This document shows positions 32,469 to 44,400 of a stretch of DNA of 64,000 bases, one piece after another; the stretch's first letter is position 1; each line of letters opens with the position of its first letter. This DNA is from Lotus japonicus (lineage: Eukaryota; Streptophyta; Magnoliopsida; Fabales; Fabaceae): assembly GCF_012489685.1 (NCBI RefSeq), contig NC_080043.1, forward strand, positions 15,556,223 to 15,620,222, given 5' to 3'. The notes beneath the pieces are model-generated. The model saw only the letters and a list, made by a program, of their open reading frames with translations, did not search any database and was not told the DNA's origin. Position numbers and translations under genes: made by a program.

Positions 32469-35400
32469 TCACTCCTTGTTGTTGGAGGCGCGGTCTCTTT
32501 TTTGTCCACCAAGAATACGAGAAATCTGCAAACCTCTACTGAAAGCTTGGTTGAAAAGCATTCTTGTTTGAAATTCTGAAACAAATGGGAACCATGCCAA
32601 GAAAGCAATTGGTGTGAAGAGAAGCAAGCCCATTATGATTTCATATCCCCGTGCAAGTGCGCGAACAGACCCCCAAAACCCTCCCTTTTTAATGACAGGC
32701 TTGCAAGCTTGTGCAATCTTTTGAAGAGCCAAAAAGAAATAAGAAAACAGAAAAGACAGTGATCAGTAAATGCTCAAACAGGATTATGAACAAAAAGTAA
32801 TACCTAAAGAAAATTACATGCAAAGAAAGTTTGGGAAAAGGAATAATTACTGACCAGCAGCAACCCCCAGCCTGTTGGCATGACTGCTAGGATGCAAACT
32901 ATTATGTCTTTTATGGTCATCTTAGCCACTGCTATTAACACAATGAAGATGGTAAGGAATGTTATGAAAATAGAACCCTTAATCAACCGAAAAAAGAGCT
33001 GGAAGTCTGCACTGAGGCGGCGCCTTCCAGCAGATACACCCTGCAAAAAAATGCAGCATAATAGTAAAGAAAGGGTTAATAACAATTCAAGAAGTATAGA
33101 AAGGTATGTGTGAGGGGTGTAAGAGAAAGAAAGGGAGTGTATGACTAGAATTACTTCTACAAGGTGAAAATTTCCAAATAATACTTAAGTGAACCAAGTC
33201 AACCAACTGCTAAGATACAACAGTGAAATGTCTCAATTTGTAATTGTATGGCAGTTAAAACTTCTACACGGTGAATTTTGGTTTTATTTTATCATTCATT
33301 TGTGTATTTATTATTTTTGTAAGCAACATAGTGCTTGAAACACATAAATGATGTTCATATAAATAAATCTGCTGGTTATGCATGTGGAAGCAGTCATCAG
33401 AATTTTCCTTGGACAAAGAATTACACCAATATTTTAAAGATACAAAATATAGTAATTTGAATGCTCACCTTCATTAAACCCAAAATTAGAAAGATGATCA
33501 TCCATGAAACACCATAAACCTGAAAGCCAACAGTAACTGCAATTAAATTGCTATCCTATTTGCTAGGATCATGAACAGCCAAAGGAGCACTCCTAGGGAC
33601 AGAGATATGAGAGAAGTACTTACCAGAACACTTTGACTCGAATCAGTGATTGAAAGGTGATACACAAGTCCATATTGATATATGAAGAAGCGGAGGGCTA
33701 GTATTATCTCAGTAGCAGTACCACGTATTCCGGAGTGCTGGAGATGCTCATGTTCCTTTTCCCACCAGGATTCCCAACTTCTTTCAGGAGACACACCGAT
33801 ACCGCCACGGTTGCTTATCCATTTATGCCAATCTGTCCAGTCCTCAAGAATCTTCTGCCACTCAAAGCCTGATGGATTGAAAAGGAAGGGAGCAAAAAGC
33901 CAAGTCCCTGCCATGAACCACATGGTTATGGTAATAAGAATATAGGCAACAACTCCTCTGTATACATGACCAAATATATGGTAGACCACAAGCAGAATCA
34001 CCAACTCAATTCCTTTAACAAAATGACTGCGAGAGTAGAGCCTATAATTATCAGCAAACTTGGCATGAAACACCACAAAACCACGACCAGTGCCTCGGTA
34101 CTGTGCACCTCCATGAAGTAGTGTCCTTCCATAATAGTGTGTTTTTGTTCCAAGAGAAAACGTGAAAAATACAGGAGCCAACTGTATTTGCATTAGTACA
34201 AATTCACTCAACGCCTCACGAAATCCCCTCTCCAAGCCAATTTCCATCAGCATAGGCAAGGACAACAAAAATCCAATTTGCACAACAGATTGAGAAGCAA
34301 GAGCTACTTGAAGAGCTTTGTTCTCTCTTATGGCCTTCTTGTTGTTCAGCCCTTCTTCAAGTCCGCTCAGGGCGAGATAGAGGCGACCGTAAAGGAATAC
34401 ATAAACTGTGAGGACAGTCAGCTGCCGAAAGCAAAGTCAGTACCTACTACAAATCATACTCATATATAACACAAGGAAGGAAGGTTCACGGAATACCATT
34501 GTGCTGAAATAGAAGCCGATTGTGGTGAAATAGCAAGATAACATTCGGAAGAAATCAAATCGGTGTCCAAGCCTATATATGTCCCTACTCATTGTCTGCT
34601 CACCGTTCCCATTAGCTATCTTTGCCTCAAACATTGATATCTGGTTAAGACCCACGTCCCTTCCTTTACCGACTTGTATGTACTCGTGATGTGTGACATT
34701 GCCTTCACGCAGTGTAGAATTGAAACCTGCAGATTACGTACAAATGGTTACTATTGATAGTTCTTTAAAAAAAAGTTTAAAGGAGTAACAAATACACATA
34801 AAGAGATATAGAAACATGCCTGCAAATATATCCTCACTCAAGTTGACAACCTTTGAAGCTTTGCTTACGCCCCCTCTTGTCAGATGGAAAAGTCTATCAA
34901 ATACATCAGGGTGGCCATAATGGAAACGCACTCTGAATGAAAGCACAAACACATTAGTAAGAACTTCAAAAAATAATGGACACACCCCACAGAGACACTA
35001 GGACTAAACACTCAATAACATCAATTGTGACAAAGCTCCTTCACCAACCATAACAAAGAAAGGATAGAACAGAAAATCAAAGATGTAAAATAAAACTAAT
35101 ATTTATTGTGTCAATTTTTCTGTTTTAGAATCTTTTTACTTTGATTATGTGTACGGAAAATAAGCTGCTACAGCTAACAGGATATTTTTCTAGAATCTCA
35201 ATTATCAATTCAATACACTCTCTAAGAACATTCCAAGCCTCTCTCCCCCCCACCCCTCCACCAATGAAGTAACTTGGTCATATTAAATCCCAAGTTATCC
35301 TACAGCAACTGCTAGTTCAGTTAGGTAGTAACTTCAGGTTTTTCAAATACATGACCGTAACTTCTTACCTGAGACCTAAGGTCAGTGTACATAAAATTTA

Positions 35401-38400
35401 AATTTGAGCCCCTTGAAAACCAAATGACCATTAAAATCAGTTCTTAAGTCATTTGGATATTGCAGTCATCTATTCTTAACTATGTTTTGATTTCCTTTTA
35501 CCAAAATTAACATAAAACAAGACCTGAAACTTATTTGAGCCATCTCTTACTTTAGGCTTGGGAAATTAATGACAACTCAGTACAATAGGTAGAGCTTGCT
35601 GAGAAACGGATCAGTAAAACAGTTCACTTAAGTATGAATCAGACGTCTTTTAAAGAGTCCTGCTTCAGAAAAATATCCAAAAAAGAAGAAGGTAGCTACA
35701 GCTCTACTCCGTTTCATAAAAACTACAGAATATTAAATTTCTCATTGTTTTAGGAGTCTTATTGTCTTTATAGTCTTTATTTGCTGTCTTCAAATACCTG
35801 TCCTATATTATTACTTAACCAACATTATTTACATTAACCGGAGAGTGAGATTAAGATTTTGTAACACATCTATTAGAGCATGCAATGAATAGTGAAACTA
35901 AAAAAAACTTACTTCAAGGGGTTAGCCAACAATCTTTGTCCAATTGTCACAAAACTGTTCTCCTGATTGGACATAAACCATGCAAGGGAAGAAACACTGC
36001 AAGAAACATAGGGGATATAAATATGATCAGCATCTATTTATAGATTTAGCTTATATCATAGATGATACCAGCAACCATGTAGAAATATATAAACAGATCT
36101 TACCTGCCAGTAAATATATGCTCTCTGAGTCCAAGTATTGTTGGGAATGTTGGACTATCATGTTTTTTGAGAAATTCTTGCAGCAAATTTCTCATTTTGA
36201 AAGCTTCTTCCATGTAGTTATCCTGTTACAAGAATGTGTTATCTGAATTTTTCCACAAACTAAAATTCCCTTCTTTCTTTCATATATAAATAATGTAAGA
36301 CCTGATTCATATCAATTGTTTGCAAGCCTTCCCCACGTGTGAAAATGATGGCATGGTTTTGATTTTCTGGCTTCCCCTCACCCAATATTGCAGGCCCTGG
36401 AAGCTTTATTCTGTAAATATCCTACACCAAAACAACCAAACAAGACACCGTAAATCACAATTTAAAGAATATATCATTGTGCTTGGATATTTTTTCATTA
36501 GCTAATGCAACAAAATATATTTGAAAAAAATCGGCCCATCCAGAATTTGTCTCATCATTTTCCACAAAAATTAAATGAGGTACCAGAAAAATAAGAGAAT
36601 AGAAATGAAACTTCAGTATATTAGGTCAAAGCACAGACCTGTATGAAGGTTAACAGGGTCTGAATATGGAAAATACTAAAAGAAGGAAAAAATCGAGAAA
36701 GAAAAGAGTCTAGGAAGTTAGAGAGTGTGCCATGTCTCTCCTCCAAGGTGCCATCCAAATCCCATATTAACTCCTGTTACTCCCATTATCAGGTCAAATA
36801 CCTTTTGCAAATTCAGCCGTTAATTACATAGAGAGTGATATTGCATTTTCTCTGTCATGGCTACACCACTCTCCTTTTTTCTCCACACAACCACTTTGGT
36901 TATCCTCAAGGTCCTATCAACAGTCTCCCTATCAAGACACACCTTTTCCTCAAGGTGGAACACAGGATTTTAATGTAGAAAAGTTATCCCAATAGTTTTC
37001 GAAGTCTAGCAAATTTTGTCACTTTATAAGAATCTGCATAAGTTAGAATTCCTAACGCTGAAGCTGGCTGTACTTTCAGTTCCCAATCTTCACCCACAAA
37101 CAGAGGCAACGACTAACTAGTAATCTTTGTAATGGATTCATATTTGGGTAATTGCACCTTATAAGCAGCTTATGAGAAAAAAGGGTGGACAAAATCTGTG
37201 CATGGAAAGGCAAGAAGAAAAGAATCATGGTGATAATGACATTATTACAATGTTGAAAATCTTCAACTGAATTTCATTGATTGAAAAGATGATGAATACA
37301 AGAGAGATTACAGTATTTATACTATGAGATTTGTTAGCTTGCAGAAGAAGCTAACTCTAACTAACCTTGACAGCTAAGCTTTGACAGCTAAGCATGTAAC
37401 TAACTCTCTAACAAACCTGCCAGCTAGGCATAACTAACTGAACAGAACACAGTCAGCATTTACCTAATAACACTAAACAGTAACACTAACATAGCAGTAA
37501 CTATATTACTCTAATAGGCCCCCTCAAACTCAAGGTGGGGGAGAAAGTGATTTCTCAATCACATTGAGTTTGTCACGAAGAGTTTCAAAACGAAGTGGTG
37601 ATAGAGCCTTGGTAAACAAATCTGCCAGCTGATCAACAGAAGGAATGTGATGCACAAAAAGAGACTTGTTGAGAACTTTTTCCCTCACAAAGAAGATGTC
37701 AAGCTCCATATGTTTAGTGCGAGTGTGAAGAACTGGGTTATGAGTCAAAGCCACTGCACCCATGTTATCACAAAACACCCTAGGAGGAGAAAAAGGAATC
37801 TGCAACTCCTGCAAAAGAGACTGAACCCACAACAGTTCAGCAGAGGTATTAGCTAGGCTCCTGTATTCGGCTTCAGTACTCAATCTAGCCACCAGGGTTT
37901 GCTTCTTGGAGCTCCAAGAGACAAGGTTTGGACCAAAAAAGACACAAGAGCCTGAGGTGGATCTCCTGTCATCAGGATCTGATCCCCAATCTGCATCACA
38001 AAAGGCCACAAGAGGGACTGGAGTGTGCAAACTACAAGGCTTGAGGTGCAGGCCATGAAAGAGAGTACCCTTAAGGTATCTTAGGATTCTTTTAACAGCC
38101 TTCCAATGCTCTTCTAGAGGCTGACTTAGAAACTGATAGACCTTGTTAACTGCAAAGCTGATCTCAGGTCTTGTTAAAGTTGCATATTGGAGAGCACCAA
38201 CTATTGATCTATAGAGAGTTGGGTCAGCAAAGTAATCTGCTCCATATTTGCTGAGTTTTGCTCCACTAACCATGGGAGTAGAGATCCCCTTGGCCTCTCC
38301 CATTTCTGCCCTTTCAAGAAGGTCAGTTATATATTTAGTTTGTGTCAAAAGCAAGGACCTGTCCTGAAGATGATGCACCTGAACACCAAGAAAGTAGTCA

Positions 38401-41400
38401 AGTTGGCCTAATTGCTTCAAGGAAAATTCAGAGTTGAGGTTCTGCACTACTTTCTGAACCAGAGGCAAGGAATTGCCTGTAATGATAATATCATCTACAT
38501 AGACTAGTATGTAGATGCAGCAAGTTGGAGTGTAGAAAGTGAAGAGAGATGGATCACATCTACTTGGTTTAAAACCATACTTCACAAGGGCTGACTTCAA
38601 TCTGTCAAACCAAGCTCTTGGGGCCTGTTTAAGGCCATAAAGAGCTTTGTTAAGTCTGCAAACAAGAGATTTGTCTTCATGCTGAAATCCACTTGGTTGC
38701 TGCATGTATACCTCCTCTTGAAGAGCTCCATTTAAAAAGGCATTATTCACATCAAGTTGATGAATATGCCACCTCTTAGTAATGGCCAGGGAAAGAATGA
38801 GCCTAATAGTTATAGGCTTCACCACAGGGGAAAAGGTTTCTGAATAATCAAACCCCTTGACTTGATGGTAACCTTTGGCCACAAGTCTGGCCTTATACCT
38901 ATTGATGGTGCCATCTGCATTTTCCTTCACCCTAAAAACCCATTTACAACCAATTGGCTTCCTATCCCTGGGAAGTGGAACCAATGTCCATGTATTGTTA
39001 GCAAGCTGTTCTTGGAATGAACATTGAAGAGAGGTATAGTACCTAGAGGTGGAGGATTGAGCTAAGAGAGAGTGAGAATGAGAGAGAGAGTGCTGAATTT
39101 CATGTGCTATTTCATCAAATGAGCAAAAAGTCCCCTATACTTGATAACTACCTCCTATTTATAGAGCTTGGGTACTACCTATTGGGCCAATTGGGCCTCC
39201 GAGGTCAAGGCCCATCTGAAGGTCAGGGCCCCGCCTCAGGGCGAGATACATGCTGGGCGTCGCCCCTCTAGGGGCTCGCCCAGTCCACTAGTCCACAAGA
39301 CACCGAGCTCGAGGTATGAGAGCTAAGTGTGTCTTTTAAATGCTTTTACATATGTCTTACAGTACACCGGAATCTGTACTGCCAAAATGGCTTGAGAAGA
39401 GAGAAGTAAACTATATCGCCAACATGGCGTGAGTAAAAGGAAACTAGCATTTTCGGTTACCCAGTCCACTGACTTGACGAGCAATCCGAGCGGGCAAGTC
39501 CACAAGTCCACAAGCGGCGAGAACGATTACTTCGTATTGGCGATAAGTTGGAGCAGGTGTATGATCGTTCGCCGGCGGGAAAGGTGGCAGGCATGGGTCA
39601 TGTGCTGATCATTCAATCATTGACTGGCGGTAACCCCGGCGAGCGACTGAACTTCGTTGTTGGTGTCACCCGTCAGGCGATGGTGTTTGATCCTTATAGT
39701 GGCGAGGCTTTTCGCGCTTTCCCTTATTTTAAAACCCTTTTAAATCTCTATCCGCCTCACGTGGCTGCCCCACGTGATGCGTCGGTTACATCAATTTCCC
39801 TCTTTCTCCGGAACCGTCACTTCCCCTTTCATAACCGTCCCATCGTGCGCAGTAACTCCCCGTTGCACGCGACCCACCTCCCCAAAACCATCATGACTTC
39901 CAACCTTCCACACGCGTCCAACACGCGTCACCCTTCCAGCTTCTCCCCCTCCCCTATAAAAACCCTTCTTCCCCACAGTCATCCCTTTCCGAGACCCCTC
40001 TTTACTTCCCTAATCGCTTACCAAACTCCCTCTGCCCACTTCCGCTCCGGAGCCGTCGCTCATCACCCTTTCCGCTACCCACTCTTCACATCCTACTCCG
40101 GTGAGTCCCACTGTCCTTATCTTTGCATCACACACATACTCATCTTTTCCTTTCTTTCACTTCACTGTCTTCTAAAAATGGCTTCAAACCCTACCTCCCC
40201 TAACCACTCCTCTTCTTCCTCCGGAAGCGACCCTGATGCCACCGCCGCCGGCGGCCTCCGTTTAGAGGCCCCGGAGATCCCACCTTACCGACTAAAAACC
40301 TACGCCACTCTGCCCCTTCCAGTCCAAATAGCCCCCACTCACGAGGCTATAGACCAACCTTCTATTTTCCAGAACAGCGATCTCATCGTGCAGTTCGTGA
40401 ACTCCCTGGGTGGTTTGTCGAATGACGATGAGTTTAGCGCGAAACTCAGGATCTGGATTTGCAGTCCTGGGGACCGCCCCTGGCTTCATAAGCCAGACGG
40501 CGACGTAAAGAGATCCCATTTCTTCTTTGCGTATGAATACATGTTTAGCGAGCTTGGAATCAGGCTTCCTTTCTCGCCCTTTGTCCAAACCGTCCTCCGC
40601 GACATCAACGCGGCTCCCTGCCAACTCCACCCTAACGCCTGGGCCTTCATTCGGTGTTTTGAAATCCTAAGCGCCGCTGTCGGCATCGCCCCATCCCCCA
40701 CCAGTTTCTTCTACCTCTACGACGTCGACCCCAAGTCCATCAAAAACAAAGGATGGATTTCCTTGAAGGCCCGAGCCGGCCGGAAGTGCTTGCATCCCCA
40801 CAAAAGTAACGCGAAGTCCTCCTTCGCACGGAAGTACTTCCGTGTGGCGGTTCATCCCGCCTACCCAGAGGCATTCACCCTTAGAGACGGGACCGCCCTT
40901 TTTCCTCTTTACTGGACGGAGAAGCCCAATGGGATCACCGACCCTTCAGAGGAATCTTTGTCCGCCAACGACAAAGCCTTTCTTAATCTCCTTGCCCCAC
41001 TTCCCATCCTTGATTGCACAACTGTCCTCGAGGGCGCTGACCTCTCAAGAACTCCCAAATACTTAGGTTGCCCATAGCTCACTTTTATTATTGACATTTC
41101 CTTTCTCGTCTCCCATGTTGTCACTGATCGTATTTTTTATTGTTACAGAAGACATGAATTTCACGAACGCCGAGCTCCTGAAGGCCCGTGAGAGGAGAAT
41201 GGCTCGCTTTTCCCCAAAATTCAACACTGAGGGCGACGCGAAAAAACGGGGCGGTGCTGAGAACCAAGCCGAGAGCACCAAAGCTCCCAAGAGGAGAAGA
41301 TTGGTCAAAGCCTCCTCCGGCGCCGGCACATCCAACCCTGGCGCTCAGCCCACCACTGCTGCTGCGCCTAAAGGCAAAAATGTCGCTGAAGCCTCCGTCG

Positions 41401-44400
41401 TCGCGACTATCGAGCCAACCACCGTACCAGCTTCTACTCCTGCCACCGCCGGTGCGACCGCTGCTGTTGCCGCTGAGTCCTCTATTGGCGCCACAGCCGC
41501 CTCTGCCGGCGTCAACGCCACAAAAGCTGCTGCGTCTTCCGACACTCCTATTGGAGAGAAGGAAAAAGAAAATGAAACCCCGAAGTCTCCCCCTCGCCAA
41601 GATGCGCCTCCTAGCCCGCCCTCAACACATGATGCGGGCTCCATGCCTTCCCCGCCTCATCAAGGGGAAAAATCCTGTCCTGGCGCTGCCACTACCTCTG
41701 AAGCGGCTCAAATTGAACAAGCCCCTGCTCCCCAGGTCGGTTCCTCAAGCTATTATAATATGCTCCCCAACGCCATTGAACCCTCAGAATTCTTACTTGC
41801 TGGTCTTAACCGTGACGTCATAGAAAAAGAAGTTTTGAGTCGGGGCCTTAATGACACCAAGGAGGAGACTCTTGCTTGCCTCCTACGCGCTGGGTGCATC
41901 TTTGCTCACGCATTTGAGAAGTTCAATGCCGCCACCGTTGAAGCTGAGCGGTTGAAGGCCGAAAGTGCTAAGCATCAAGAAGCCGCCGCTGCTTGGGAAA
42001 AGCGTATCGACAAACTGGCGACGCAGGCTGGAAAAGACAAAGTTTATGCCGACAAGATGATTGGCACGGCGGGGATTAAAATCGGCGAGCTGGAGGATCA
42101 GCTGGCGCTGATGAAGGAAGAAGCAGATGAGCTTGATGCAAGCCTTCAAGCTTGCAAAAAGGAAAAAGAGCAAGCTGAGAAGGACTTGATCGCCCGAGGC
42201 GAGGCGCTGATTGCTAAGGAGTCAGAGCTTGCCATACTGCGCGCTGAGCTGGAGTTAGTGAAGAAGGCGTTGGCAGAGCAAGAGAAAAAGTCTGCGGAGT
42301 CCTTGGCCTTGGCGAAGTCTGACATGGAGGCGGTGATGCAGGCTACGTCCGAGGAGATCAAGAAAGCGACCGAAACTCATGCCGAGGCCCTCACCACGAA
42401 AGATGCTGAGATTGCTTCCCAACTGGCAAAGATCAAAAAACTAGAGGACGAGCTAGCGACGGAGAAGGCCAAAGCCACTGAGGTGAGGGAACAAGCTGCT
42501 GACATCGCCCTTGACAACCGCGAGCGCGGTTTCTACCTCGCCAAAGATCAGGCCCAACATTTGTACCCGAACTTTGACTTTAGCGCCATGGGAGTAATGA
42601 AAGAAATAACCGCCGAAGGACTGGTTGGTCCCGACGATCCTCCCCTGATTGACCAAAACCTCTGGACAGCGACTGAAGAAGAAGAGGAAGAAGAAGAACT
42701 GGAGAAAGAAAACAATGAATAATGTAATTTTAACATTACTTTAGCTTTTACTGTCACCTTGTAGTGTACTTTTCCGCCATTCGTCTATGTTTAAGCAACC
42801 CCTCGCCATAGCTTTTTATATCGCCGTTGGATATTTTGTAAATCATGTTGGAATGCTTCCGCCGCCTTCTTATGGCTTAAAAGATTTAAGAATAAGTTTC
42901 ATAGTTTAACCCCTCAACACGCCAGAGAAGTAAGTTTCATAGTTTAACCCCTCAACACGCCAGAGTAGTAACGTACTCAACATCCTGAGTGACCAAGCAC
43001 TCGCCTTCCACCTTATTCATTCGCCGACCTTATATCTTGCGCTATTTTTCACGCGTCATATGATTGAATTACGCCTAACGATTTCGTGCCTTAATTTTAA
43101 CTAGGACTTGTTGCTTGGTATTCCACCACCAAGACTTTAGACGTTTTCCCCAATAGGAAGAAACGGCCTCCATTCTCGAGGACTTCGCCCGGGGCTTTGC
43201 CCGCTCGGGGCTTACAATGCTTGGATCCCAATGGCCATTTGGGGGTCCCAAGACTTTTGCCTAGCTAACGGCGCTCGTCGTATTCTGGCGAGACTTACCC
43301 AGCACATCGTTTACGGGACCGGCGATCACGTCAGACTTTCCGGAGGGTGATTCATGGTGATTGAAGAAGAAAGAAGAAAAACGAAAATCTAGAGAGAGAG
43401 ATCTTCAAGGATCGTACTCAGCTCTTGATACCATGTTGAAAATCTTCAACTGAATTTCATTGATTGAAAAGATGATGAATACAAGAGAGATTACAGTATT
43501 TATACTATGAGATTTGTTAGCTTGCAGAAGAAGCTAACTCTAACTAACCTTGACAGCTAAGCTTTGACAGCTAAGCATGTAACTAACTCTCTAACAAACC
43601 TGCCAGCTAGGCATAACTAACTGAACAGAACAAAGTCAGCATTTACCTAATAACACTAAACAGTAACACTAACATAGCAGTAACTATATTACTCTAATAT
43701 ACAACAAAGTTCCCAAGTTTAAAGAACTCAATAGTAAAATAGTGAGCATATGTCACTCAGGATGGAATGATCCGATATCAATTTGAAGTTATACGGTTTT
43801 AGTCTTTCTGGTATAGAGGGAGGAAAAGAAATACTCAGATTAATAATAGTATATTGATATTTATTAGAATTTGGGAGGCCTAACTCTAACCCAAAGGCTA
43901 GCTCAAGAGGTGAGGATTGCATTAGCATATATAAATGCTATCTTGGCCATATCTCTAGTCAATGTGGGACTTCTCAACACACCCCCTCACGCCCAGGGCT
44001 GGACATGTGGAGCGTGGAATATGTAGGAACAAACATCTGCGGGTGGTCACCATTAAACGCAACTAGCATAGGCTTTGATACAATATTAGAATTTAGGAGG
44101 CCTAACTCTACTCAAAAAGCTAGCTTAAGAGGTGAGGATTTCCTTCCCATTTGTAAGGGCTATCTTGGCCATATCTCTAGTTAATGTGCGATTTCTCAAC
44201 AATATTAATGTAAATGATATGTTAAAAGGTGACAAAAACACTAATTCCTATTCATACTAGACTCTTAATTCTAATAATAAGAAAATAAATCATAAAAATA
44301 AAGAATTATGGACAGTGATTCTAAGAGATATATTATAATTAACAATGATGTGGTTAGATATTTTCCAGATATTGTAGTAGTCTAAGAACATTACCTGGTC

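Larger units (their letters stand above)
39005..43330 (-). mobile_element. Gypsy (Tat-like) fragment inside the copia element
   Basis: GC-rich compared with the copia halves. Near its left edge, on the minus strand, CTCTATAAATAG (39155-39166) lies ahead of an R/U5-like CT-rich run, as in an LTR read in the minus direction. On the opposite strand is a long intron-containing ORF with a gypsy-associated domain. Tat-lineage retrotransposons are known to carry extra antisense ORFs between pol and the 3' LTR, and this layout fits that arrangement (3' LTR plus antisense ORF, gag-pol lost). Edges are inferred from where copia homology stops; no TSD was found. Confidence 0.6.
37251..43699 (-). mobile_element. 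Ty1/copia element with near-identical LTRs, enclosing a gypsy (Tat-like) piece
   Basis: 266-bp LTRs at 37251-37516 and 43434-43699 differ at one base that I can see. The 5-bp target duplication TACAA is perfect (37246-37250, 43700-43704). The LTR reads TATTAGAG...CAACA in element orientation (minus). Next to the right LTR is an initiator-Met primer site (TGGTATCAAGAGC, 43421-43433); next to the left LTR a polypurine run (37517-37531). Only the start of gag (MNHPPESL) and the reverse transcriptase-RNase H part of pol remain. Between them (about 39005-43330) lies GC-rich sequence from another element. Sits in the callose synthase intron 36422-44394, in the same orientation as the gene. Confidence 0.92.

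Noticed and set aside
33682..33945. 87-aa plus-strand frame
   Set aside because: Antisense of the large callose synthase exon 33624-34421.
41121..41823. Long open frames on both strands over the Tat-type ORF (159 aa minus, 211 aa plus)
   Set aside because: Shadows of the GC-rich, low-complexity linker of the real ORF; composition is biased and no domain is present.
42893..42968. CRISPR-like direct repeats
   Set aside because: Only two adjacent units with no spacers, in a plant retroelement.
39005..43330. Bacterial or organellar origin of the GC-rich block
   Set aside because: It has a eukaryotic intron, TATA-like boxes and a gypsy-type domain; codon bias is explained by a retroelement source.
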